DNA of 64,000 nt from an uncultured Granulosicoccaceae bacterium (GTDB taxonomy: Bacteria > Pseudomonadota > Gammaproteobacteria > Granulosicoccales > Granulosicoccaceae). Location: positions 1 to 64,000 of the forward strand of contig CALAJN010000003.1 in NCBI GenBank assembly GCA_937922675.1, in the 5' to 3' direction. This document shows positions 1-8,487 of this stretch, piece by piece; the first letter of the stretch is position 1; each line of letters opens with the position of its first letter. Below the pieces are notes generated by a model that made no database searches, was not told the origin of the DNA, and saw only the letters and a list, made by a program, of their open reading frames with translations. The position numbers were made by a program, and so were the translations under genes.

Positions 1-192
1 AAACCACAACGTTCGCACTTCTTTGCAGGTCCGCGCAGGTGAATCCGACTGGATATGGGCATGTGTGATCCTCATCAAGCCTTGCCAACACGTTATCCTG
101 CGAGACTCGTCGACACTGATTGAGAGCCATCGCGAGTGAAAGCCGACAAGCCTTCCGCGGTGAACGAGTAAACGCAACTTCCTGGGTAAATC
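1..192. other. Left-edge intergenic region
   Basis: I see no convincing gene, terminator or RNA here. It should contain the promoter of the lipoprotein gene that follows, but I cannot pick a clear -35/-10 pair. Confidence 0.4.
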
Positions 193-777
193 ATGTTGAT
201 CGCATACAACCGCAGTTACTTCAAGCGACGCTCGGGTGGCTGTCACCAGAGGCTTCTTGCGATGATGCTGATTCTTGTTGCGGCAATCGTCAGTGGTTGC
301 GCATCGAGCAGACCGAATCTGAGTGACGCAGCCCTGTCCGGTGATCCGGTATCCATGGAGAGGGACGGAGCCAGGCTCAACAACCAGGGCGCGAAGCTAG
401 TCAAGGATGCCGAGCAAGAACTGATTGAGGGTCGAAAGCAGCTTCGCGATGGTGAAGCGATGGTTCAAGCCGGCAGCACCCGAGTCACCAACGCTCGCTT
501 TGAGTACAAGGACCTGGCGAACGCCAGTGGTGGTGCATCGACGCCAACCGCAGTGGCTGACGAAGCCAAGAAACTCAGGGCGATTGGTAGACGATGGGAA
601 GACGCTATCGACACCATTCGCGACGGCAATCAACTGGTCAACAAAGGTAACAAGACGATTGCCGAAGCCCAGGAGGAAATCCGTAGAGGCCGACAGATGA
701 TGGAACAAGGCAGCACCTTGGTCCGCAATAGCGCGCGAATCAGGAACAACGAGGCCTTGTTGCCCGTTCCTGAGTAG
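193..777 (+). CDS. Coiled-coil lipoprotein, unknown function
   Basis: The 194-residue product has a hydrophobic stretch at about residues 21-35 that ends in a lipobox, VSGC, with the lipidated cysteine at position 36. It is therefore predicted to be an envelope lipoprotein. The remainder is charged and helical, with repeating heptad-like segments rich in Gln, Glu and Lys (about residues 55-95 and 125-180), consistent with a coiled coil. I do not recognise the family. The ATG at 193 has only a weak Shine-Dalgarno; ATG codons at 262 and 265 would leave too short a signal N-region, so 193 is kept. It converges with the methyltransferase gene, leaving a 44-bp gap with no strong terminator. Confidence 0.7.
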   Translation: MLIAYNRSYFKRRSGGCHQRLLAMMLILVAAIVSGCASSRPNLSDAALSGDPVSMERDGARLNNQGAKLVKDAEQELIEGRKQLRDGEAMVQAGSTRVTNARFEYKDLANASGGASTPTAVADEAKKLRAIGRRWEDAIDTIRDGNQLVNKGNKTIAEAQEEIRRGRQMMEQGSTLVRNSARIRNNEALLPVPE

Positions 778-821
778 ATAGCGAAGAGGCGACCCGGACC
801 AGCAACGAGCTTCGCATACAG

Positions 822-1418
822 CTAGTCCACAAGCTCAACGTCGTAGTAGTGGTTGTTGCCCTCATCCTCGTGTCGTTGCAGCAGACCAAATCCTGCCGTC
901 TCGAGTACTGACACATACTGTCGATCGCCGAGTGATTGGCAAATGTGCCCGGTATTGATATCGGTCCAGCTGCCGGTCTGTATCGGTGCTGTAAAAAGCC
1001 ACCGCCCACCTGGCCTCAACACGTCTGCCACACGGTGGATCAGGGTGATTTGATCCTCTGTACTCAACAGAAAAATCAGGCCAACACAAACAACGGCATC
1101 GAAGCTGCGTTCAAAGAAGGCCGAGTCCTGAGCTCGCTCGCAGCGTACCGGAATATGCGGAAATCGCTGGCTGAAGGTATGCGTCAGGGTATGTGATGAG
1201 TCAATTGCCCAGAGATTGATGTCTGCACGCACAAGGCTGCGCGTGACAGGAAGGCCCCCTCCACAGCCAATCTCGAGCACATCGCTACTCGGTGTCAGCG
1301 ATGCGGCCCAGGCCGCTGCCACGTCCACCCCGATCGTGGATTGATCGCGCCTGGCAAGGAACGTGTGCGCGTGTGTCTCGTAGGCGGTGGTTGAGTCTGC
1401 GCTCATTGGCATGCTCAA
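822..1418 (-). CDS. Class I SAM-dependent methyltransferase
   Basis: The 198-residue protein has the glycine-rich SAM-binding motif I, VLEIGCGGG, at residues 47-55. Further on are an acidic strand-end region (LWAIDSS), a motif with DAVVCVG and a late LRPGGRWLF segment, the order seen in Methyltransf_11/25 enzymes. The substrate cannot be read from the sequence. It starts 15 bp after the stop of rhaI on the same strand, so it may be the last gene of the rhaD-rhaI transcript, although no rhamnose-related methylation step is known to me. Two in-frame ATGs follow within four codons, so the exact start is uncertain. Confidence 0.8.
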   Translation of the reverse strand: MSMPMSADSTTAYETHAHTFLARRDQSTIGVDVAAAWAASLTPSSDVLEIGCGGGLPVTRSLVRADINLWAIDSSHTLTHTFSQRFPHIPVRCERAQDSAFFERSFDAVVCVGLIFLLSTEDQITLIHRVADVLRPGGRWLFTAPIQTGSWTDINTGHICQSLGDRQYVSVLETAGFGLLQRHEDEGNNHYYDVELVD

Positions 1419-1433
1419 GACCGACAGGTCGGG

Positions 1434-2714
1434 CTACACGATACCGCCGCCCGCGCCACTGACTGCGGGTCGTTCCGCCGCAACCTGGTCTCGGTACCCG
1501 GATGCCCGGAACGTGCCGACAGGATCAATAGCGCCACCGGTGCGCTTTCGAGCCTCGGCCAGCAGTGGTCCGACATCGGTGCGAAAAGCCGCCTTCAAGG
1601 TCTCGCTGGCCATCAGCGCATCATTATCGTCACGGTAGCCTTGCAAGGCTTCACGGTCCACTAACAGTGCTTGCAAGCAGGCGCGTTGCACCTCGATTGC
1701 ACTGCTCATCAAGCTCTCTATCGGGTCGGTGACGTTGTGCGATTGGTCAAGCATGTAGGCCGGTGCAAAAGTGTCGACACGTCGCTCTGCTTCAATCAGT
1801 TCGTTGAACACGAGAAAAAGCCGGTAGGGGTCGACACTGCCCGAGTCAAGATCATCATCGCCGTACTTGGAGTCGTTGAAGTGAAAGCCGCCGAGTTTGC
1901 CAAAGCGGATCAGACGCGACACGATCATCTCGATATTGACTGTGGGTGCATGATGCCCGAGGTCGACCAGGCAGCTAGCCTTGGGGCCAAGCTCGGTTGC
2001 AATCAGATAGTTGGTTCCCCAGTCCTGAACCACGGTGGAGTAGAAGGCGGGCTCGTAGATCTTGTGCTCGCTGAACAGCTGCCAGTCATCCGGTAGAGCG
2101 TTGTAAATGGAGCGCATTGCGTCCAGATAACGATCAAACTGCGCGCCCATATCCGTTTGGCCCGGAAAGTTGGAGCCATCACCTACCCACACCGTCAAGG
2201 CTTTCGACCCGATTGCCTTGCCCACGTCAATACAGTGCAGGTTGTGCTCGATGGCCTGGTCACGCGTTGCGCCATCAACATGCGACAGGCTGCCGTGTTT
2301 GTAGGAATGCGCTTGATCGGGTTGATCCTGAAACGTGTTGGAGTTCATCGCATCAAAGCCCAGGCCAAGCGCATCGGCTTGTTCTCTGAGAGCCGTTGGG
2401 TCCTCATCATCCCAGGGGATGTGCAAGGACACGGTGGGTGTTGCACGTGTCAGTTGCTGGATCACACCACAATCGTTGAGCTTGTCGAACACGTGCCGTG
2501 GTTCACCGGCGCCCGGGAAGCGTGCGAAGCGCGTGCCGCCGGTGCCAACGCCCCATGAAGGAACGGCCACACCAAAGGCCTCGGCGCGATTCAGCAAGGC
2601 GTCAACGTCGTGCCCATCACGCGAAAGACGCGTAGCCAAAGCGTCAAAGTTGGCGTCATGATCAGCCGAGACGTTGTGCTCCTCGACCAGATTGCTGTCT
2701 ATTACGCTGCTCAT
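1434..2714 (-). CDS. rhaI: L-rhamnose isomerase (RhaI type)
   Basis: This 426-residue xylose-isomerase-like TIM barrel converts L-rhamnose to L-rhamnulose in the cytoplasm. Conserved stretches are HIPWDD near residue 98, the glutamate-containing LFSEHKIYEP, the metal-site region CLVDLGHHAP and GGFHFNDSKYGDDDLD, as found in the rhizobial/Pseudomonas type enzymes rather than the enterobacterial RhaA. Its ATG overlaps the TGA of the upstream aldolase/dehydrogenase gene by four bases, so the two are translationally coupled. The context of a full rhamnose transporter, regulator and kinase supports the assignment. It is probably controlled by the operator array between 4946 and 5013. Confidence 0.93.
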   Translation of the reverse strand: MSSVIDSNLVEEHNVSADHDANFDALATRLSRDGHDVDALLNRAEAFGVAVPSWGVGTGGTRFARFPGAGEPRHVFDKLNDCGVIQQLTRATPTVSLHIPWDDEDPTALREQADALGLGFDAMNSNTFQDQPDQAHSYKHGSLSHVDGATRDQAIEHNLHCIDVGKAIGSKALTVWVGDGSNFPGQTDMGAQFDRYLDAMRSIYNALPDDWQLFSEHKIYEPAFYSTVVQDWGTNYLIATELGPKASCLVDLGHHAPTVNIEMIVSRLIRFGKLGGFHFNDSKYGDDDLDSGSVDPYRLFLVFNELIEAERRVDTFAPAYMLDQSHNVTDPIESLMSSAIEVQRACLQALLVDREALQGYRDDNDALMASETLKAAFRTDVGPLLAEARKRTGGAIDPVGTFRASGYRDQVAAERPAVSGAGGGIV

Positions 2715-4888
2715 CGGGTAAATGCCTGCACGTTGCCGGCATCCACATTGAGGATGTTGCCGGTGGATTTGGCGGCGGCCTCCGAGGCAAGAAAGTAGGT
2801 CGCCTCGGCGATATCCTCTGGCAGTACCGAGCGCTTCAATAGTGAGCGATCACGGTAGTGAGCTTCGAGATCCTCGGTCTCCTTGCCATAGGCATCAGCT
2901 CGTTCCTTCAGCCAGTCGCCACTCCAGATCTTGGAGCCACGCAAGACCGCATCGGGGTTGACCACGTTCACTCGGATACCATCGGGCGCACCTTCAAGCG
3001 CCAGGCAACGGGCAAGATGCACTTCGCTGGCCTTGGCGGTGCAATAAGCCGAGGCGTTGGGAGAAGCTGCCAGCGCATTTTTCGATGCAATGAATACAAT
3101 CGCGCCGCCGGTCTGTTGTTGCTTCATCTGGCGAAAGGCCTCGCGTGAGACCAGAAAGTAGCCTTTGGACAACACGTCCATGTTGAGATCCCAAAGCGCG
3201 ACCGTTGTGTCCTCTATGGGAGCGGAGGAGGCGATGCCCGCGTTGGAGACCAGGATGTCGATACCGCCGTAGTGACGTGCGGCTTCAGCGAAGGCTGCAA
3301 CCACCGCATTTTCATTGGTGACATCCATCACGACACTGCGCACGACGTCTTTGCCGTGGCGTTCAGTCAGGTTTGCACAAGTCGATTCAAGCAGCTGTGC
3401 ATCAATATCGGCCAGCACCACGCAGGCGCCTTCGGTCAGCATTCGTTCGGCGGTGGCGGAACCGATTCCGCCGGCTCCACCGGTGATCAGTGCAATCTGG
3501 CCAGCCAGTGATTTTGGTTTTGGCATGCGCTGCAATTTTGCCTCTTCGAGCAACCAATACTCGATGTCAAAGGCTTCCTGCTCTGGCAGACCCTGGTAGG
3601 TGGATACCGCCGAGGAGCCGCGCATGACGTTGATCGCATTGGTATAGAACTCGGCGGATACACGAGCGGTGGCCTTGTCGTTGGCAAAGGTCAACATCCC
3701 GACCCCCGGGATCAGCCAGACCACGGCATTGGGGTCGCGCATGGGCGGGCTGTTGTCGTGTTTGCAGCGTTCGTAATACGCGGCGTAGTCATCGCGGTAG
3801 GCTGCGACCACCTCGGGCAGGCGAGCCAGTGCGTTGTCTATGGCTGTATCGATGGGCGCGGCTTTGTCATCTTCAGTTGCTTTGCCCTTGGCAAGCTCGG
3901 CATCAAATTCAACTATGAGCGGTCGAATCTTGGTGCGTAGAAAATGATCCGGGCAACTTGTGCCCAATGCGGCAAGTGCAGGCATGTCCCTGGCGCAGAC
4001 AAACTCGAGTACCGTGTCCGAATCATCAAAGTGGCCTGGCTTCTTGCGTTGTTGTCCGACCAGGCCACGAATCACAGGCATCATTCTTGAGGCCACATGG
4101 CGACGTTCATCAACACCCAGAGGCGCAACAGACTCACCGCCAAATGCCGGGGTGCCTGCCGTGCGTTCGGCGAGCCAGCTGATGGCCTTGTTGATGATTT
4201 CAAGAGTGAGGGCATGGCAGTCTTGCGCTGTTTCTGCCCAGGTAAACAAGCCGTGGCTTCCAAGGATGACGCCACGGGCATTCGGGTTGTCTCGGCAGAA
4301 GGCTTCGAGCCACAGGCCAAGCTCGTAGCCTGGGCGCTTCCAGGGCAACCAGCCGATGTCCTCGCCAAAGATCTCGCGTGTCAGAGCCTCCCCATCTTTT
4401 GCGGCAGCTATTGCGATGATGGCATCCGGATGCACATGATCAACATGGACGTGTGGCACATAGGCGTGCAGTGGTGTGTCAATTGAGGCCGCTCGCGTGT
4501 TCAAATTGAACGTGCAGTGGGGCAGATAGCCAACCATCTCGTCCTCGTGTGCCTCGCCCCGGTAGAGCCCCTTGAGAGCGTCAAGCTTGTCTTGATAGAG
4601 CGTGGCAAAGCCGTCGCGCTGCATGGAGCCTATGTCCCCACCTGACCCCTTTACCCACAACACCGTGACCACCTCGCCGGTCAGTGGATCAGGCGTCTGC
4701 ACTTTCGCTGAGGTATTGCCACCGCCATAGTTGGTGACCCGTTTGTCAGCACCGAGCAGGTTGGATCGATACAACAATCGTCCGGGCTCATCGAGCGCTG
4801 CTGCGTGCGACTCATCCCAGGCGTTGGGGATCAGTGAGCCCGCTCCGGCGGGGCCTTTTGCGGGCGAGTCTGGGTGACGATCGGTCAT
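2711..4888 (-). CDS. rhaD: Bifunctional rhamnulose-1-phosphate aldolase / lactaldehyde dehydrogenase
   Basis: This 725-residue fusion is also called RhaEW. The N-terminal half is a class II aldolase; the zinc-site histidines lie in HVHVDHVHPD at residues 146-155. The C-terminal half, from about residue 460, is a short-chain dehydrogenase with the nucleotide motif TGGAGGIG (469-476), SNAG (548-551) and the catalytic YCTAK (615-619). The aldolase splits rhamnulose 1-phosphate into dihydroxyacetone phosphate and L-lactaldehyde. In characterised relatives the dehydrogenase half oxidises the lactaldehyde, which would explain why no separate lactaldehyde dehydrogenase is seen here. It is the first gene of the leftward arm, directly downstream of the half-site array. 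Confidence 0.93.
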   Translation of the reverse strand: MTDRHPDSPAKGPAGAGSLIPNAWDESHAAALDEPGRLLYRSNLLGADKRVTNYGGGNTSAKVQTPDPLTGEVVTVLWVKGSGGDIGSMQRDGFATLYQDKLDALKGLYRGEAHEDEMVGYLPHCTFNLNTRAASIDTPLHAYVPHVHVDHVHPDAIIAIAAAKDGEALTREIFGEDIGWLPWKRPGYELGLWLEAFCRDNPNARGVILGSHGLFTWAETAQDCHALTLEIINKAISWLAERTAGTPAFGGESVAPLGVDERRHVASRMMPVIRGLVGQQRKKPGHFDDSDTVLEFVCARDMPALAALGTSCPDHFLRTKIRPLIVEFDAELAKGKATEDDKAAPIDTAIDNALARLPEVVAAYRDDYAAYYERCKHDNSPPMRDPNAVVWLIPGVGMLTFANDKATARVSAEFYTNAINVMRGSSAVSTYQGLPEQEAFDIEYWLLEEAKLQRMPKPKSLAGQIALITGGAGGIGSATAERMLTEGACVVLADIDAQLLESTCANLTERHGKDVVRSVVMDVTNENAVVAAFAEAARHYGGIDILVSNAGIASSAPIEDTTVALWDLNMDVLSKGYFLVSREAFRQMKQQQTGGAIVFIASKNALAASPNASAYCTAKASEVHLARCLALEGAPDGIRVNVVNPDAVLRGSKIWSGDWLKERADAYGKETEDLEAHYRDRSLLKRSVLPEDIAEATYFLASEAAAKSTGNILNVDAGNVQAFTR

Positions 4889-4945
4889 GGCTTCTTTTCC
4901 CTGAGGGCGTGGGTCGCGCTAGGATCGCTCGAAACACGCTGTTGG

Positions 4946-5013
4946 TCAATCGGTTTCAATCAATTTCAATCAAAAATAGAAAAATATGATTGGATCTGAT
5001 TAATAGTGATTGA
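4946..5013. promoter_or_regulatory. Six-half-site operator array between rhaD and rhaR
   Basis: TCAATC occurs at 4946, 4956 and 4966. The opposite orientation (GATTGG, GATTAA, GATTGA) follows at 4988, 4998 and 5008. Each trio is spaced at exactly 10 bp, so all copies in a trio fall on the same face of the helix, and the two trios mirror each other around an A/T-rich centre near 4979. This lies in the 171-bp gap between the divergent rhaD and rhaR genes. It is most likely the binding site of the DeoR-family regulator and the promoter region for both arms; binding by RhaR is inferred. Confidence 0.7.
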
Positions 5014-5059
5014 CAAGCCTCTGAAGCTCAGTATCATCACCTGTGCCGAGGGAGAGCTA

Positions 5060-5860
5060 ATGCACGAGCGAGAACGACACCGAATCATCCTGTCAGCAGT
5101 ACAGGGCAAGCCTGTGGCCACGGTTGCCGAGCTGATCGAGCTGACCGGTGTGTCGGAGGCAACGGTACGGCGCGACATCGCGGCACTGCATGTGGAGAAG
5201 CGCCTGCGGCGGGTGCGCGGTGGTGCGGAGTCACTACACCCCCCGCAGCGCGGCGTACTCGCCGGGCGACCGTTTTCGGTCAACGATTCGATGCATGTGG
5301 TTGAGAAGACAGCCATTGCGCGCGAGGCGGCCGCCCTGTGCGAGGACAACGACGACATCATCGTCAATGGCGGTACCACCACGTTTCGCATGGTGCCGTT
5401 GCTCGCTCAGCGTCGGCTGCATGTCTTGACCAACTCGTTTCCGGTTGCAACGCATTTGCTGGAGCATTCGCAAAACGATGTCGCCATCGTCGGTGGTGCG
5501 ATCTACCGCGAGCACGGCATTGTGCTCAGTGCCGGGCGCGATGATGCGACTGATGCCTTTTGCGCGCGTCGCATGTTCATGGGGGCGCACAGTGTTGGAC
5601 GCCATGGAATCATGGAGTCGGACCCACTGATTCTGCAGAGCGAGCGGCGTTTGATGGATCGTGCCGACGAATTGATTGTGCTGGCTGATTCATCCAAGTT
5701 CGAGCGTCGCTCGGCGCTGGTTCTTTGCCCTTTGCACCGTATTGACGTGCTCGTGACTGACGAGGGCATCAGTGATGAGGCGCTGAAGATGCTGGAGGTG
5801 GCGGACGTACGCGTGGTGGTAGCGCGCACTACAGACACAGAACTTCGTTCGACTGGTTAA
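5060..5860 (+). CDS. rhaR: DeoR-family transcriptional regulator of rhamnose genes
   Basis: The 266-residue protein has an N-terminal DeoR winged helix-turn-helix (VAELIELTGVSEATVRRDI, then the ARG-G-like segment RRVRGGAESL). A sugar-phosphate-isomerase-like sensor domain follows, with NGGTTT and VGGAIYREHG. The start at ATG 5060 is preceded by GGGAGAG at a good distance. An in-frame GTG at 5006 is rejected because it falls inside the operator array. The gene is transcribed away from rhaD and precedes the transporter genes by 90 bp. By analogy with DeoR regulators of sugar catabolism it probably represses both arms until a phosphorylated rhamnose intermediate binds; that effector is inferred. 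Confidence 0.87.
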   Translation: MHERERHRIILSAVQGKPVATVAELIELTGVSEATVRRDIAALHVEKRLRRVRGGAESLHPPQRGVLAGRPFSVNDSMHVVEKTAIAREAAALCEDNDDIIVNGGTTTFRMVPLLAQRRLHVLTNSFPVATHLLEHSQNDVAIVGGAIYREHGIVLSAGRDDATDAFCARRMFMGAHSVGRHGIMESDPLILQSERRLMDRADELIVLADSSKFERRSALVLCPLHRIDVLVTDEGISDEALKMLEVADVRVVVARTTDTELRSTG

Positions 5861-5865
5861 GCCGG

Positions 5866-5894
5866 TTGACGAGCAGGGGTAACACCCGACATTC
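5866..5894 (+). promoter_or_regulatory. Weak candidate promoter ahead of rhaS
   Basis: TTGACG at 5866-5871 and ACATTC at 5889-5894 are separated by 17 bp in the 90-bp gap between rhaR and rhaS. The -10 match is poor, so the transporter genes may instead be read mainly from the rhaR promoter. A strong Shine-Dalgarno, AGAGGAG at 5935-5941, precedes the rhaS ATG. Confidence 0.25.
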
Positions 5895-5950
5895 GCAGGG
5901 CTTGAGAACACAAGACCCGCTAAATCTAGAGAGAAGAGGAGCACAACAGA

Positions 5951-6943
5951 ATGAAAACGACACGAAGACTATGGCTGGCGGCAGCAGTGTCTGCTGGGTT
6001 GATTGCCAGTGGCTCGGCACAAGCCGAAGACGTACGGATTGCCTTGGTCGTCAAGGCACTCGGCATCGGTTTTTTTGAAGCCGCAGCCAAAGGAGCTGAA
6101 GAGGCAGCGGCTGAGCTCGGTGATGTAGAAATCATCTATACCGGACCGACAGACACCACAGCAGAAGGTCAGATTGAAGTCATCAACTCACTGATTGCCC
6201 AACGCGTTGATGCCATTGCGATTTCCGCCAACGATCCGGACGCATTGGTTCCGGCTCTGAAAAAAGCACAGGATCGGGGCATCAAGGTCATCTCCTGGGA
6301 CTCCGGTGTTGGAGCTGAGGGACGTTCATTGCACCTGAACCCCTCATCAAATCCCTTGATCGGCAACATGATCATCAAGCTCGCTGCAGATCATCTGCCC
6401 GATGGTGGAGAAGTTGCGGTGTTGTCCGCAACCACGACCTCAACCAACCAGAACATCTGGATCGAAGAGATGAACAAGGTGATGGGCGACTACCCCGGAA
6501 TCGAGGTGGTTTCTACTGTATACGGCGATGACCTGGCGGATAAGAGCTATCGAGAGGCACAAGGCCTCATGACATCACACCCGAACCTTGCGGCGATCAT
6601 CGCACCGACATCAGTCGGTATTGTTGCGGCAGCACAAGCGGTATCGGATGCTGGAAAAGCAGGTGAAGTGAACGTGACAGGTCTCGGGCTGCCGTCCGAG
6701 ATGGCAGGGCATATCGAGTCCGGTGCTTCCAAGTCCTTTGCGATCTGGAATCCGATCGACCTTGGCTACTCGGCCACCATGATCGCCTATGAGTTGGTGA
6801 AAGGCGCGGAAGCAACCGCTGGTGGAACAATCTCCATGGGCCGTATGGGCGAGCTGACGCTCGACGATGCGCTCGAAGGTGCAATGGCGGATCCGTTTGT
6901 CTATGACGCCTCCAATATCGACGACTTCAAGGACATTTTCTGA
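5951..6943 (+). CDS. rhaS: Rhamnose ABC transporter, substrate-binding protein
   Basis: This 330-residue periplasmic-binding protein has a Sec signal peptide with a likely cut after SAQA near residue 25. It then has the PBP1/ribose-binding fold of class I sugar-binding proteins, with VVKALGIGFFEAAAKGAEEA, DAIAISANDPDALVP and SWDSGVG. These features and its place at the head of a four-gene CUT2-type importer beside rhamnose enzymes identify it as RhaS. It captures rhamnose in the periplasm and hands it to RhaP/RhaQ. The gene has a strong ribosome-binding site and is followed after 23 bp by the ATPase gene. Confidence 0.92.
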   Translation: MKTTRRLWLAAAVSAGLIASGSAQAEDVRIALVVKALGIGFFEAAAKGAEEAAAELGDVEIIYTGPTDTTAEGQIEVINSLIAQRVDAIAISANDPDALVPALKKAQDRGIKVISWDSGVGAEGRSLHLNPSSNPLIGNMIIKLAADHLPDGGEVAVLSATTTSTNQNIWIEEMNKVMGDYPGIEVVSTVYGDDLADKSYREAQGLMTSHPNLAAIIAPTSVGIVAAAQAVSDAGKAGEVNVTGLGLPSEMAGHIESGASKSFAIWNPIDLGYSATMIAYELVKGAEATAGGTISMGRMGELTLDDALEGAMADPFVYDASNIDDFKDIF

Positions 6944-6966
6944 AGCTTATCTGGAGGATTTGACCC

Positions 6967-8487
6967 ATGGACAACGCACTGCTCAGCCTGCAAGGCATCA
7001 CCAAGGTCTTTCCGGGTGTGCGTGCGTTGTCCGAGGTTGCTCTCGAATTGTATAGCGGCGAAGTCACTGCCCTGGTCGGTGAAAACGGTGCAGGAAAATC
7101 GACTTTGGTCAAGGTGCTGACCGGCATCCACTCACCGGATGGCGGTCAGATCCTGTTGGATGGCAAGACCGTCAAGTTCGCCAATCCTCACGACGCGGCC
7201 AGCGCAGGCATTACAGCTATACATCAAGAGACCGTCCTCTTTGATGACCTGTCAGTGGCCGAGAATATTTTCATTGGGCATGCACCGCGAGGGCGGTTTG
7301 GCCTGATAGACAGGGGCGCCATGCGCCGAGAGGCGGCGGTTTTGCTCGAGAAGGTCGGTGCCCGCATTGATCCCTCTACACGCTTGCGTAACCTCGGCAT
7401 TGCCAGCAAGCATCAGGTAGCGATAGCGCGCGCCTTGTCCATTGATGCACGTATCGTGATCATGGACGAGCCAACAGCCGCGTTGTCTCAGCAGGAAATC
7501 GAGGAGCTCTATGCCCTGGTAGAAACGCTGAAGCGCGATGGCAAGGCGATTTTGTTCATCAGCCACAAGTTCGATGAGATCTTCCGCATTGCGGATCGCT
7601 ACACGGTCTTTCGCGATGGAGAGTTTGTTGGCCGGGGGCGCATAAAGGAAACAGACTCGGCCAGTCTGGTGCGCATGATGGTGGGGCGTGATGTTGAAGG
7701 CGTGTTTCCGCCGCGCACCAGCGAGATCGGTGAGCCTGTTGTTGAGGTAAGCGGTTACGCACATCCAACAGAGTTTGATGATCTGTCTTTTACCTTGTGT
7801 CGGGGTGAAATCCTCGGTTTCTATGGGCTGGTTGGTGCCGGGCGCAGTGAGCTGATGCAATCACTGTTTGGTATGACCAGGCCAAGTAGTGGAGTACTGG
7901 TTATCGACGGGGTGACAGTGACCTCGTCATCACCGGCGGACGCAATAGCGGCGGGCCTGGTTTATGTGCCAGAGGACAGGGGTGGGCAGGGCGCGATCAC
8001 GGGATTACCCATCTTTCGCAATGTGTCCTTGCCGTCCTTGTCTGCGGTGTCGCATGAGGGGATCAGGGGTGGTTTCGTCAGTATGGCGAAAGAATTTGCT
8101 TTGACGCAGAAGTACGTGTCCCGTCTTGAGCTGAAAGCCTCGGCGCTTGATCAACAAGTAGGGCAATTGTCCGGTGGCAATCAACAAAAGGTGGTGATAG
8201 CCAAATGGCTGGCAACACAGCCGAAGGTGATTATTCTTGATGAGCCTACCAAGGGCATTGATATCGGATCCAAGGCCGCGGTGCATGCCTTCATGCGTGA
8301 GTTGGCTGCAGAGGGGCTTGCTGTGATCATGGTCAGCTCGGAAATACCGGAAGTGCTTGGTATGTCTGATCGAATATTTGTCATGCGGGCCGGGCGCAAG
8401 GTGGCAGAGTATGATCGCGACAGCGCAACGCCTGAGCTATTGGTCCGCGCGGCTGCAGGCATCGACGGGTCAGCACAAGCCGCATGA
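6967..8487 (+). CDS. rhaT: Rhamnose ABC transporter, ATP-binding protein (two ABC domains)
   Basis: This 506-residue protein has two fused nucleotide-binding domains, as usual for CUT2 sugar importers. The first has Walker A GENGAGKS at residues 38-45 and Walker B IVIMDEPT. Its signature region is degenerate (GIASKHQ). The second has a degenerate Walker A (GLVGAGRSE) but a good signature LSGGNQQK and Walker B VIILDEPT. It energises the RhaP/RhaQ channel on the cytoplasmic face. Its stop overlaps the start of the next gene by four bases, indicating coupled translation. This RhaT is unrelated to the E. coli rhamnose-proton symporter of the same name. Confidence 0.92.
   Translation: MDNALLSLQGITKVFPGVRALSEVALELYSGEVTALVGENGAGKSTLVKVLTGIHSPDGGQILLDGKTVKFANPHDAASAGITAIHQETVLFDDLSVAENIFIGHAPRGRFGLIDRGAMRREAAVLLEKVGARIDPSTRLRNLGIASKHQVAIARALSIDARIVIMDEPTAALSQQEIEELYALVETLKRDGKAILFISHKFDEIFRIADRYTVFRDGEFVGRGRIKETDSASLVRMMVGRDVEGVFPPRTSEIGEPVVEVSGYAHPTEFDDLSFTLCRGEILGFYGLVGAGRSELMQSLFGMTRPSSGVLVIDGVTVTSSSPADAIAAGLVYVPEDRGGQGAITGLPIFRNVSLPSLSAVSHEGIRGGFVSMAKEFALTQKYVSRLELKASALDQQVGQLSGGNQQKVVIAKWLATQPKVIILDEPTKGIDIGSKAAVHAFMRELAAEGLAVIMVSSEIPEVLGMSDRIFVMRAGRKVAEYDRDSATPELLVRAAAGIDGSAQAA

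Noticed and set aside
5006-5059. GTG start for rhaR at 5006
   Set aside because: It lies inside the six-half-site operator and lacks an RBS; ATG 5060 has a good one.
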